The position numbers were made by a program, and so were the translations under genes. The notes under the pieces are model-generated. The model ran no database searches. It was given only the letters and a program-made list of their open reading frames with translations, and had not been told where the DNA came from. Of a DNA stretch of 64,000 bases, positions 45,409 through 53,747 are shown one piece after another (the first letter of the stretch is position 1; every line of letters starts with the position of its first letter). This DNA is from CAZGUH01 sp964529005 (GTDB lineage: Bacteria; Actinomycetota; Acidimicrobiia; Acidimicrobiales; Ilumatobacteraceae): assembly GCA_964529005.1 (NCBI GenBank), contig CAZGUH010000021.1, positions 1 to 64,000 on the forward strand, in the 5' to 3' direction.

Positions 45409-47319
45409 ATGGCAGTGCAGCGGCCTCCGGCAGGAACGATCCCGGACGCGCCGGGGAGTTACCAGTTCAAGGATGAGCACGGGCGGGTGATCTACGTCGG
45501 CAAGGCGTCGAGCCTGCGCCAGCGCTTGTCGAACTACTTCCAGGACCCGCGCAACCTGCACGCCCGCACCGCGCAGATGGTGATGACAGCCGCGACCGTG
45601 GAGTGGATCGAGGTCCGCAACGAGGTCGAGGCGCTGATGCTGGAGCACACGCTCATCAAGCAGCATCACCCGCGCTTCAACGTGCGGCTGCGCGACGACA
45701 AGAGCTACCCGTTCCTCGCCGTCACGCTCGACGAGATGTGGCCGCGGGCGTTGGTGATGCGGGGCCGCAAGCGGAAGGGCACGCGCTACTTCGGCCCGTA
45801 CGCCCACGCCTACGCCATCCGCGACACGCTCGATCTGCTGCTGCGCACGTTTCCGATCCGCACTTGCAGCCCGGCGAAGTTCAACCAGCACCACCGCTTG
45901 GGGCGGCCGTGCCTGCTCTACCACATCGAGAAGTGCACGGGCCCCTGCGTCGGCGAGATCGAGGAGATGCCCTATCGCCAGCTGGTGCACGAGCTGATCT
46001 CGTTCCTCGAGGGCGACACCGACGAGATCGTCGACCGGCTGCACGACGACATGAAGTCCGCGGCCGCCGAGCTCGACTTCGAGCGTGCGGCGCGCCTGCG
46101 CGACCGCCTCACCGCCGTCACCCGGGCGATCGAGAAGCAGCAGATGGTGGCCGACCGCAACGAGGACATCGACGTCATCGGCATCGCGGACGACGAGTTG
46201 GAAGCTGCGGTGCAGGTGTTCTTCGTGCGCAAGGGCCGCGTGGTGGGGCGCAAGGGGTTCATCATCGACAAGGTCGAGGAGCTGACGCCGGGAGGCTTGG
46301 TCGACCGCATCCTCGAGTCTCTGTACGGCGACGAGCCGCCCGCGGGGGTGCCCAAGCAGGTGCTCGTGCCCGTCGAGCCCGACGAGCTGGCGACCTACGA
46401 GGAATGGCTCTGCCACCTGCGCGGCAGCAAGGTGCAGGTGCGGGTGCCGCAGCGGGGCAACAAGCGTGACCTCCAGGAGACCGTCGCGCGCAACGCCAAG
46501 GAGGAGTTCACGCGGCATCGCCTCCGCCGGGCGAGCGATCACAACACGCGCAGCCGGGCGCTGACCGAGTTGCAGGACGTGCTCGGGCTGGCCGAAGCCC
46601 CGTTGCGCATCGAGTGCTACGACATGGCGCACTTGCAGGGCACCGACTACGTCGGCTCGATGGTCGTGCTCGAAGACGGCCTGCCCAACCCGCGCGAGTA
46701 CCGGCGCTTCAAGGTCAAGGAGGCGCCCGGCAACGACGACTACGCGGCGATGGAGGAGGTGCTCACCCGCCGGCTCCAGGCGTACCTCGACGAGCGTGAT
46801 CGCACGAGCAGCGAGCGGGGGATCGACCCGGCCGAGACGCAGGTCGAGGTGCGGACACGGAGGGCCAAGAAGTTCGCCTACCCGCCGCAGTTGCTGCTCG
46901 TCGACGGCGGCAAGGGCCAACTGGCGGTCGCCGAGCGCGTCGTGCGCAACCTCGGCCTGGAAGAGGAGATCCCCGTCGCATCGCTCGCCAAGCGATTCGA
47001 AGAGGTGTACGTGCCGGGACGCAGCGAGCCGGTGGAAGTGCCGCGCGGCAGCGAGGCGCTGTTCATGCTCCAGCGCATCCGCGACGAAGCGCATCGCTTC
47101 GCCAACACGTTCCACCGCGAGCTGCGTGGCAAGCGGATGACGGCCAGCGCGCTCGACGGAATCCCCGGGCTGGGAGAGTCGCGCAAGAAGAAGCTCGTGC
47201 AGGCGATGGGCGGAGTGAAGGCCGTCAAGAAGGCATCGCTCGACGACCTGACCGCGCTGCCGTTCCTGCCCGACGCGGTCGCCGCGGCGGTCTACGCGAA
47301 GTTCCACCCGCACGGCTGA
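45409..47319 (+). CDS. uvrC: Excinuclease ABC subunit UvrC
   Basis: The dual-incision nuclease of excision repair, 636 aa. The N-terminal GIY-YIG domain reads APGSYQFKDEHGRVIYVGKASSL. The UvrB-binding UVR motif is near AAAELDFERAARLRDRLT. The C-terminal RNase H-like nuclease has IECYDMAHLQGTDYVGSMVV and LLLVDGGKGQL. A helix-hairpin-helix pair ends the protein (LDGIPGLGESRKKKLVQAMGG). The ATG at 45409 follows a TAGGCT box by 7 nt. The nuclease-like cassette separates it from uvrA. Confident. Confidence 0.97.
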   Translation: MAVQRPPAGTIPDAPGSYQFKDEHGRVIYVGKASSLRQRLSNYFQDPRNLHARTAQMVMTAATVEWIEVRNEVEALMLEHTLIKQHHPRFNVRLRDDKSYPFLAVTLDEMWPRALVMRGRKRKGTRYFGPYAHAYAIRDTLDLLLRTFPIRTCSPAKFNQHHRLGRPCLLYHIEKCTGPCVGEIEEMPYRQLVHELISFLEGDTDEIVDRLHDDMKSAAAELDFERAARLRDRLTAVTRAIEKQQMVADRNEDIDVIGIADDELEAAVQVFFVRKGRVVGRKGFIIDKVEELTPGGLVDRILESLYGDEPPAGVPKQVLVPVEPDELATYEEWLCHLRGSKVQVRVPQRGNKRDLQETVARNAKEEFTRHRLRRASDHNTRSRALTELQDVLGLAEAPLRIECYDMAHLQGTDYVGSMVVLEDGLPNPREYRRFKVKEAPGNDDYAAMEEVLTRRLQAYLDERDRTSSERGIDPAETQVEVRTRRAKKFAYPPQLLLVDGGKGQLAVAERVVRNLGLEEEIPVASLAKRFEEVYVPGRSEPVEVPRGSEALFMLQRIRDEAHRFANTFHRELRGKRMTASALDGIPGLGESRKKKLVQAMGGVKAVKKASLDDLTALPFLPDAVAAAVYAKFHPHG

Positions 47320-47345
47320 CCCCGCCGGCCGCCCGGTCGGCCCCG

Positions 47346-47351
47346 TACGAT
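47346..47351 (+). promoter_or_regulatory. Leaderless -10 box of the methyltransferase gene
   Basis: TACGAT lies 7 nt before the ATG at 47359; no ribosome-binding site is visible. Confidence 0.4.
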
Positions 47352-47358
47352 CGGGCCG

Positions 47359-48093
47359 ATGGCCGACCCCGCCGACGATCTCTGGGAAACCCACGCCGGC
47401 TGGTGGATCGAAGGGTTCACCGACGGCGCCGACCCCGAGTACACCGAGCAGATCCTGCCGCTCGCGGCCAGCGAACTGGCGGGAGCCCGGCGGGTGCTCG
47501 ACGTGGGGTGCGGCGACGGTCAGATCAGCCGGCTCGTCGCGCCGTCGAGCGATTTCGTCGTCGGCGTCGACCCCACATGGAACCAGATCGCCGTGGCGGC
47601 GCAGCGCGGCGGCGGACCGCACTTCGTCCGCAGCGGCGCCGCGGCACTGCCGTTCGCCGACGCGACGTTCGACGCGGTCGTCGCCTGCCTCGTGTTCGAG
47701 CACATCCGCGACGTCGACGCGGCGATCAGCGAGGTGGCCCGCGTGCTCGAGCCCGGCGGCCGGTTCTGTTTCTTCTTGAACCACCCACTGCTCCAGACGC
47801 CGAACAGCGGATGGATCGACGACCAGTTCCTCGACCCGCCGGAGGAGTACTGGCGCATCGGGCCCTACCTGGTGGAGGACGAGACGATCGAGGAGGTGGA
47901 AAAGGGCGTCTTCATCCCCTTCATCCACCGCCCACTCAGCCGCTACGTGAACGCGCTCGCCGACAACGGGCTGCTGCTCGAGCACATGGAGGAGCCTGCG
48001 CCCCCAGCCGGGTTCCTGGCGAAGGCCGACGAGTACGCTGAGGCGGCGACGATCCCGCGGCTGCTCTACCTGCGCACCCGTAAGCGAGCCTGA
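47359..48093 (+). CDS. Class I SAM-dependent methyltransferase
   Basis: A 244-aa methyltransferase of the Methyltransf_11 type. Motif I is VLDVGCGDGQISRLVAPS, followed by VVGVDPTWNQ, ALPFADATFDAVVACLVFEHI and VARVLEPGGRFCFF. The region after motif III contains a Trp-rich insertion (NSGWIDDQF, EEYWRIG). The N-terminus (DDLWETHAGWWIEGFTDG) resembles small-molecule or ubiquinone-type methyltransferases. It lies between uvrC and rapZ on the same strand with its own apparent leaderless promoter. Substrate unknown. Confidence 0.88.
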   Translation: MADPADDLWETHAGWWIEGFTDGADPEYTEQILPLAASELAGARRVLDVGCGDGQISRLVAPSSDFVVGVDPTWNQIAVAAQRGGGPHFVRSGAAALPFADATFDAVVACLVFEHIRDVDAAISEVARVLEPGGRFCFFLNHPLLQTPNSGWIDDQFLDPPEEYWRIGPYLVEDETIEEVEKGVFIPFIHRPLSRYVNALADNGLLLEHMEEPAPPAGFLAKADEYAEAATIPRLLYLRTRKRA

Positions 48094-48129
48094 CGGTAGG
48101 CGTCCCCTGGTCGTTTGCGATCCCGGCGA

Positions 48130-48135
48130 TACGCT
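48130..48135 (+). promoter_or_regulatory. Leaderless -10 box of rapZ
   Basis: TACGCT lies 5 nt before the GTG at 48141 and 8 nt before the in-frame GTG at 48144; the longer spacing fits the other promoters better. Confidence 0.4.
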
Positions 48136-48140
48136 CGCGT

Positions 48141-48998
48141 GTGGTGGCTGACATCCTCCTGATCACGGGACTCTCCGGCGCCGGGCGGACCCAGGCAGCC
48201 AACGACCTCGAGGACCTGGGCTGGTTCGTCGTCGACAACCTCCCGATCGCGCTGCTCGACAAGGTCGTCGAGCTCGGCGGCAACGCCGGCGCAGGCTCGT
48301 CGCGCCTCGGCCTGGTCGTCGGCCCGACAGAGGACCAGCAGCTGGTGCTCTCCGAGCTCCAGCGCCTGCGTAACCGGGAGCACCGCGTGCGCGTGCTGTT
48401 CCTCGAGGCGTCGACACCCGAGCTCGTCAAGCGCTACGGGCACAGCCGCCGCAAGCACCCGCTCGACGACGGCGCGAGCGGCATCGCCGAGACGATCGAG
48501 CGGGAGCGTGCCCTGCTCCAACCCGTGAAGCAGGTCAGCGACGTGGTCGTCGACACCACCTCCCTCACGGTCCACCAGCTGAAGGCGCGGGTGCGCGACC
48601 TGGTGGGCGGAGACGACGCGGCGATGCGCATCTCGGTGATGTCGTTCGGCTACAAGCACGGGTTGCCCACCGACGTCGACCTGGTGATGGACGTGCGCTT
48701 CCTGCCCAACCCGCACTGGATCGACGAGCTCCGCCCGCTCACGGGCATCGACGAGCCCGTGCGGCGCTATGTGCTCGGGCAGCCCGGCACGAGCGAGTTC
48801 CTGGCTCGCTTCGAGCACCTCCTCGAGCTGCTGGTGCCGGCGTACGCGTCGGAGGGCAAGAGCTACCTCTCGATTGCGGTGGGCTGCACGGGCGGCCAGC
48901 ACCGTAGCGTGGTGATCGCGGAGCAGCTCGCGGCCTGGCTGCGCCGCCAGGGCCACGCCGCACGCGTCACCCACCGTGACGCTCACCACGGCGCTTGA
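48141..48998 (+). CDS. rapZ: RapZ-family nucleotide-binding protein
   Basis: A P-loop protein of 285 aa. In E. coli RapZ binds the GlmZ sRNA and GlmY; its role in actinobacteria is unclear. The Walker A region GLSGAGRTQA has Arg in place of Lys, as I recall for other actinobacterial members (GLSGAGR). GWFVVDNLPIALLD, RYGHSRRKHPLDDG, MSFGYKHGLPTDVDLVMDVR and the C-terminal SIAVGCTGGQHRSVVIAEQL are family hallmarks. GTG at 48141 or 48144. In many actinobacteria yvcK and whiA follow; here gap follows 55 bp later. Family call secure. Confidence 0.94.
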   Translation: MVADILLITGLSGAGRTQAANDLEDLGWFVVDNLPIALLDKVVELGGNAGAGSSRLGLVVGPTEDQQLVLSELQRLRNREHRVRVLFLEASTPELVKRYGHSRRKHPLDDGASGIAETIERERALLQPVKQVSDVVVDTTSLTVHQLKARVRDLVGGDDAAMRISVMSFGYKHGLPTDVDLVMDVRFLPNPHWIDELRPLTGIDEPVRRYVLGQPGTSEFLARFEHLLELLVPAYASEGKSYLSIAVGCTGGQHRSVVIAEQLAAWLRRQGHAARVTHRDAHHGA

Positions 48999-49053
48999 TG
49001 CCCGTTCCTACTAGGGTCGCGGCGACTTCCCATCGTGAAAGGACGCGTCGACG

Positions 49054-50073
49054 ATGACGGTTCGTGTTGGCATCAACGGCTTCGGTCGCATCGGCCGCAA
49101 CTTCTTCCGGGCGGCGAAGGCTCGGGGCGCTGACATCGATTTCGTGGCAGTGAACGACCTGGGCGCTGTGGCCACGATGGCGCACCTGTTGAAGTACGAC
49201 TCGGTCCTCGGCATCCTTCCCTACGAGGTGAAGGCGACGCCCAACGGCATCTCGGTCGACGGCGACGAGATCCAGGTGCTCTCCGAGCGCGATCCCAAAG
49301 CCCTGCCGTGGTCGGACCTGGGCGTCGACGTGGTCATCGAGTCCACCGGCTTCTTCACCAAGCGGGGGGCGGCGGCGGCCCACCTCGAAGCGGGCGCTCC
49401 GCTGGTCATCGTGTCGGCGCCGTCCGACGGCGCGGACGCCACGTTCGTGTACGGCGTCAACCACAAGACGTTCGACCCGAAGAACCACAAGGTGATCTCC
49501 AACGCCTCGTGCACCACCAACTGCTTCGTGCCGCTGGTGAAGGTGCTCGACGACGCCTTCGGTGTGGAGCAGGGCCTGATGACGACCGTGCACGCCTACA
49601 CCGGCGACCAGCAGCTCGTCGACGGCCCGCACAGCGATCTGCGGCGTGCCCGTGGCGCGGCGATCAACATCACGCCCACCAGCACCGGCGCCGCTCGGGC
49701 GACGAGCCTGGTGATGGAGGCGATGAAGGGTCGGCTCGACGGCACGTCGCTGCGTGTCCCCGTGCCGACCGGCTCGATCACCGACTTCAACGCGATCCTC
49801 AAGACCCCGGCCACGGTCGACCAGATCAACGCCGCCTACAAGAAGGCGGCGCGGGGCCCACTGAAGGGCATCCTGCGCTACACCGACGAGCCGATCGTGT
49901 CGAGCGACATCGTCACCGACCCGCACTCCTGCATCTTCGACAGCGGTCTGACGATGAGCATGGGCAACCTGGTCAAGGTGCTCGGCTGGTACGACAACGA
50001 GTGGGGCTACTCGAACCGGCTGGTCGACATCACGCTCTACACCGCGTCGAAGCTGCCGAAGCGGCGCAAGTGA
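49054..50073 (+). CDS. gap: Glyceraldehyde-3-phosphate dehydrogenase
   Basis: A 339-aa glycolytic enzyme. The NAD motif GINGFGRIGRNFFRA opens the protein and VNDLG follows beta-2. The catalytic Cys153 lies in SNASCTTNCFVPLVKVL, with His180 in TTVHAYTGDQ. The C-terminal WYDNEWGYSNRLVD is canonical. The ATG has a GAAAGGA site about 13 nt upstream, and a TAGGGT box further up suggests a normal leader. It forms an operon with pgk and tpiA. Confident. Confidence 0.97.
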   Translation: MTVRVGINGFGRIGRNFFRAAKARGADIDFVAVNDLGAVATMAHLLKYDSVLGILPYEVKATPNGISVDGDEIQVLSERDPKALPWSDLGVDVVIESTGFFTKRGAAAAHLEAGAPLVIVSAPSDGADATFVYGVNHKTFDPKNHKVISNASCTTNCFVPLVKVLDDAFGVEQGLMTTVHAYTGDQQLVDGPHSDLRRARGAAINITPTSTGAARATSLVMEAMKGRLDGTSLRVPVPTGSITDFNAILKTPATVDQINAAYKKAARGPLKGILRYTDEPIVSSDIVTDPHSCIFDSGLTMSMGNLVKVLGWYDNEWGYSNRLVDITLYTASKLPKRRK

Positions 50074-50087
50074 CGGCGGAGCAGCCG

Positions 50088-51215
50088 ATGAGCCGCATCC
50101 CCGTCCTGGAAGACCTGGGCGACGTCCGCGGCAAGCGGGTGCTCGTGCGTACGGATTTCAACGTGCCGCTCGAGGCGCAGCCCGACGGTTCACGGGTGAT
50201 CACCGACGACTTCCGGATCCGCGCCGCCCTGCCGACGATCACGTGGCTGACCGAGCGCGGCGCCCAGGTGGTGTGCGCGTCGCACCTCGGCCGGCCGAAG
50301 GGCGTGCCCGAGGCCAAGTACTCGCTCGATCCCGTGCGGGCGCGGTTGGCCGAGCTGGCGCCGGGGGTCGAGCTGCTCGAGAACCTGCGCTTCGATCCCG
50401 GTGAGGAAGCGAACGATCCGGCGTTCGTCGCCCGGCTCGTCGACGGGATCGACCTCTACGTCGACGACGCGTTCGGCGCCGCCCACCGGGCTCACGCGTC
50501 GATCGTCGGGCCGCCGCAGACCCTCCCGTCGGCGATGGGGCGGCTGCTCCAGCGTGAGGTCGAGGTGTTGCTCGGGTTGCGCAACGAGCCCAAGCGCCCG
50601 TTCGTCGCCGTGCTCGGCGGCGCCAAGGTCAGCGACAAGCTCGGCGTCATCGAAGCGCTGCTGCGCGTCGTCGACGAGCTGGTGATCGGCGGCGGCATGT
50701 GCTTCACGTTCCTGGCGGCGCTGGGAAACTCGGTCGGAGACAGCATCTGCGAGCCCGACCAGATCGAGACCTGCAACCAACTGCTCGACATCGGCAAGCC
50801 GATCCATCTGCCCGACGACATCGTCGGGCTCGACACCGCCGGCAACGTCACCACTTGGGGCCGTCGCCTGCCCGACGGCGCCAAGGGCCTCGACATCGGC
50901 CCCGGCTCGGCCGCCGCGTTCAGCGACGTGATCACCGAGGCGCGCACGGTGTTCTGGAACGGTCCGATGGGCATGTTCGAGGATCCGCGCTTCGCCGCCG
51001 GCACACGCGCCCTCGCCCAGGCGGTCGCCGACACCAAGGCCTTCACGGTCGTGGGCGGCGGCGACAGCGCCGCGGCGCTCGCCCAGTTCGGGCTCGACGA
51101 CGACGTCGATCACGTCAGCACGGGCGGCGGAGCGTCGCTCGAGCTGCTCGAGCTCGGTGACCTTCCCGGCCTCGCCGCACTGCGCAACGCGCCGAACGCC
51201 AAGGATCTGTCGTGA
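50088..51215 (+). CDS. pgk: Phosphoglycerate kinase
   Basis: Transfers phosphate between 1,3-bisphosphoglycerate and ADP. The 375-aa protein has RVLVRTDFNVPLEAQ, CASHLGRPKG, LENLRFDPGEEANDP and VAVLGGAKVSDKLGVI. The end motifs are WNGPMGMFEDPRFAAGT and VVGGGDSAAAL with VSTGGGASLELL. At 375 aa it is slightly shorter than most (about 390-400). The ATG at 50088 has GGCGGAG 6 nt upstream; the GTG at 50070 overlaps the gap stop and is the alternative. It overlaps tpiA by 4 bp. Confident. Confidence 0.96.
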   Translation: MSRIPVLEDLGDVRGKRVLVRTDFNVPLEAQPDGSRVITDDFRIRAALPTITWLTERGAQVVCASHLGRPKGVPEAKYSLDPVRARLAELAPGVELLENLRFDPGEEANDPAFVARLVDGIDLYVDDAFGAAHRAHASIVGPPQTLPSAMGRLLQREVEVLLGLRNEPKRPFVAVLGGAKVSDKLGVIEALLRVVDELVIGGGMCFTFLAALGNSVGDSICEPDQIETCNQLLDIGKPIHLPDDIVGLDTAGNVTTWGRRLPDGAKGLDIGPGSAAAFSDVITEARTVFWNGPMGMFEDPRFAAGTRALAQAVADTKAFTVVGGGDSAAALAQFGLDDDVDHVSTGGGASLELLELGDLPGLAALRNAPNAKDLS

Positions 51216-52003
51216 CGTCGCCGGCCCGCCGACCGCTCATCAGCGGCAACTGGAAGATGCACCTCAACCACTTCGAGGCGATCCAGACCGTGCAGAAGCT
51301 CAGCTACCTGTTGAGCGGCAAGGATCGCGACGGGATGCTCGACGTCGACGTCAGCATCCATCCGCCGTTCACTGACATCCGCAGCGTCCAGACGCTGATC
51401 GACAACGACAAGCTCGTGTTCCAGCTGGGGGCGCAGAACTGCCATTGGGAGGAGAAGGGCGCGTTCACCGGAGAGGTGTCGCCGGCCTTCCTGGCGAAGC
51501 TCAACGTGCAGCTCGTCATCGCCGGTCACAGCGAGCGCCGCGAGCTGTTCGGGGAGACCGACGAGATCGTGGCGAAGAAGGTCAAGGCGATCTTCCAGCA
51601 CGGTATGACGCCGATCATGTGCGTCGGCGAGACGCTCGCCGAGCGCGAGGCGGGGGAGACCGAGAGCAAGGTGCTGGGCCAGGTGCGTGCCGGGCTGGCC
51701 GGTCTGTCCGCCGAGCAGATCGCGTCGATGGTCGTCGCCTACGAACCGATCTGGGCGATCGGCACCGGCCGCACGGCCACGGCCGACGACGCGCAGGCGG
51801 TGTGCAAGGCGATCCGCGGTGGGCTCGCCGAGATCGCCGGGCAGGACGCCGCCGACCGCACCCGCATCCAATACGGCGGCAGCGTGAAGGCCGCCAACGC
51901 GGCCGAGCTGATGGCGCAACCGGACATCGACGGCGCGCTGGTCGGCGGCGCGAGCCTCGATCCCGAGGAGTTTGCGCGCATCGTGTTGTTCGGACGCGCG
52001 TAG
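51212..52003 (+). CDS. tpiA: Triosephosphate isomerase
   Basis: A 263-aa TIM barrel interconverting dihydroxyacetone phosphate and glyceraldehyde 3-phosphate. The catalytic Lys15 lies in SGNWKMHLN, His in VIAGHSERRELFGETD and Glu in VVAYEPIWAIGTG. IQYGGSVKAANAAEL and GALVGGASLDPEEF complete the phosphate site. The GTG overlaps the pgk TGA. The usual downstream neighbour secG is displaced by a five-gene transporter operon. Confident. Confidence 0.97.
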   Translation: MTSPARRPLISGNWKMHLNHFEAIQTVQKLSYLLSGKDRDGMLDVDVSIHPPFTDIRSVQTLIDNDKLVFQLGAQNCHWEEKGAFTGEVSPAFLAKLNVQLVIAGHSERRELFGETDEIVAKKVKAIFQHGMTPIMCVGETLAEREAGETESKVLGQVRAGLAGLSAEQIASMVVAYEPIWAIGTGRTATADDAQAVCKAIRGGLAEIAGQDAADRTRIQYGGSVKAANAAELMAQPDIDGALVGGASLDPEEFARIVLFGRA

Positions 52004-52054
52004 CGGCGCAGATCTCCGGTCGGTGGCATCTCGGTCGGTGCGAGGAGGACTTCC

Positions 52055-53734
52055 GTGAGGGCCAGCAGGCGTAGCGGTGCATGGGTCGTCGTGATCGCGG
52101 CAGCGGTGGCTGCCTCGTGCGGCGGCGACGACAGCGACGCGGGCGGCGACACATCCGCCGTCGAGACCACCGAGACCGGTTCTCGCGAGCCGGTGATGCG
52201 CGTCACCGTCGACATCAAGGACGAAGCGGTGTGGAACGACGGCTCGCCGGTCACGGCCGCCGACGTGATCTGCACCTATCAGGCGTCGCTGAACACGCCC
52301 GGCTCGATCCTCAACGCCGGCTTCGACAAGGTCGTCGACATGAGCGCCGGGATCACCGACAAGCAGGTGATCATGGAGTTCAGCGACACCTACGCGCCGT
52401 ACAAGGGCTTGTTCTCCAACGGCTTCCTCCAGGCCGCCGCCGTCGACGACTGCAACGACGTGTCCGCCGACCTGCAAACCGAGCTGCCGTTCTCGGCCCG
52501 CCAGTGGGTGATCGAGTCGTTCAGCGACAACGAGATGGTGCTGACGAAGAACCCGAACTACTTCGGGGACAACGCGGCGAAGGCCGAGCGCGTCGTCATC
52601 GTCGGCTACGAGACCACCAGCACACAGATCAACGCGCTGAAGGCGGCAGAGGTCGACTTCATCTATCCGCAGTTCTACGCCGGCATCCAAGACGCGCTCG
52701 AAGATCCGAACGTGGACGTCAGCCTCAACTGGGGTGGCGATTACGAAGGGTTCTTCCTCCAGGTGCACGACGGGCCGTTCGCCGATCCGGTCTTCCGTGA
52801 CGCGTTCGTGATGTCGATCGATCGGCAGGCGCTGTTCGACCAGATCTATGCGCCGCTCGCGCCCGGCCGCGGTGTGCTCCAGTGTGGGCCGATGGTGCCC
52901 GGCCCGTACTGCGAGGACGCCTGGGCGCGCTGGACGTACGACCCCGAGGGCGCGGCTGCGTTGCTGGAGGCGAACGGCTGGAAGCGAAGCGCCGACGGCA
53001 TGTGGCAGAAGGACGGTGTGGTTCCCAACGTGCGCTGGATGGTCGATTCCGGCAACGCCCGGCGCGAGGACGCGCAGTCGTTCCTCATCCCTCGCCTGGC
53101 CGAGCTCGGGTTCGACGTGCGGTCGGACAACTGCGAGGCGCTGCCGTGCGTGTTCGAACAGCGGCTGCCGTCGCTCGACTACGACATGGCGATGTACATC
53201 GGCGCGGCGCCGCCCGATCCGCAGTACCTCGCGCCGTCGTTCACGTGCGAGCAGGTGCCGAGCGAGGAGAACGGCTTCCAGGGCTACAACGTGCAGGGCT
53301 GGTGCAACGAAGAGGCGTCCGAGTTGCTGCACCGCGCCGACCGCACGGTCGACGAGGATGAGCGTGCGGAGCTTGTCCGTGACGCCCTCGCCGTGATGGC
53401 GAGCGACCCGCCGTTCGTTCCGCTGTACCAGTTCCCGAAGTCGGGGGCGTGGCGCACCGACCGCCTCGGCGGGCCCGTCGACGGAGACCTCAACAACTAC
53501 ATGGCCTTCCAGAACCTGTGGGCGTGGGAGGACCTCGATGGTGACGGCACGATCGTGATCGGCGCCGCGGGATATCCAGGTTGCTTGAACCCGATCACCG
53601 AGTGCGCCGGCTCGGCGTGGCACGCGTGGCTCGTCGCGTTCAAGGTGCAGCCGAACTTCTGGGACTTCACGAACGACGGCGAGTACGTGGTGAGCGAGAT
53701 CGTCGAGGGCGAACCAGTCGTCGAGCTGTTGTAG
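52055..53734 (+). CDS. Family-5 solute-binding lipoprotein, apparently circularly permuted
   Basis: A 559-aa extracytoplasmic peptide-type binding protein for the ABC transporter encoded next to it. The signal peptide ends in VAASC (lipobox Cys22). The mature protein begins almost directly with the segment that normally lies about 70-80 residues in (MRVTVDIKDEAVWNDGSPVT). It then runs through the rest of the SBP_bac_5 fold to NNYMAFQNLWAWED. The normal N-terminal segment appears instead at the C-terminus (498-559): GTIVIGAAGYPGCLNPITEC, then TNDGEYVVSEIVEGEPVVEL. Nothing is missing; the order is changed. The GTG at 52055 has a GAGGAGG site 7 nt upstream. Family secure; ligand unknown. Confidence 0.88.
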   Translation: MRASRRSGAWVVVIAAAVAASCGGDDSDAGGDTSAVETTETGSREPVMRVTVDIKDEAVWNDGSPVTAADVICTYQASLNTPGSILNAGFDKVVDMSAGITDKQVIMEFSDTYAPYKGLFSNGFLQAAAVDDCNDVSADLQTELPFSARQWVIESFSDNEMVLTKNPNYFGDNAAKAERVVIVGYETTSTQINALKAAEVDFIYPQFYAGIQDALEDPNVDVSLNWGGDYEGFFLQVHDGPFADPVFRDAFVMSIDRQALFDQIYAPLAPGRGVLQCGPMVPGPYCEDAWARWTYDPEGAAALLEANGWKRSADGMWQKDGVVPNVRWMVDSGNARREDAQSFLIPRLAELGFDVRSDNCEALPCVFEQRLPSLDYDMAMYIGAAPPDPQYLAPSFTCEQVPSEENGFQGYNVQGWCNEEASELLHRADRTVDEDERAELVRDALAVMASDPPFVPLYQFPKSGAWRTDRLGGPVDGDLNNYMAFQNLWAWEDLDGDGTIVIGAAGYPGCLNPITECAGSAWHAWLVAFKVQPNFWDFTNDGEYVVSEIVEGEPVVELL

Positions 53735-53747
53735 GGGCGGGCGGACG

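Noticed and set aside
48141..48998. Arg instead of Lys in the RapZ Walker A motif as a defect
   Set aside because: As I recall, actinobacterial RapZ homologues share GLSGAGR, so this is a lineage feature.
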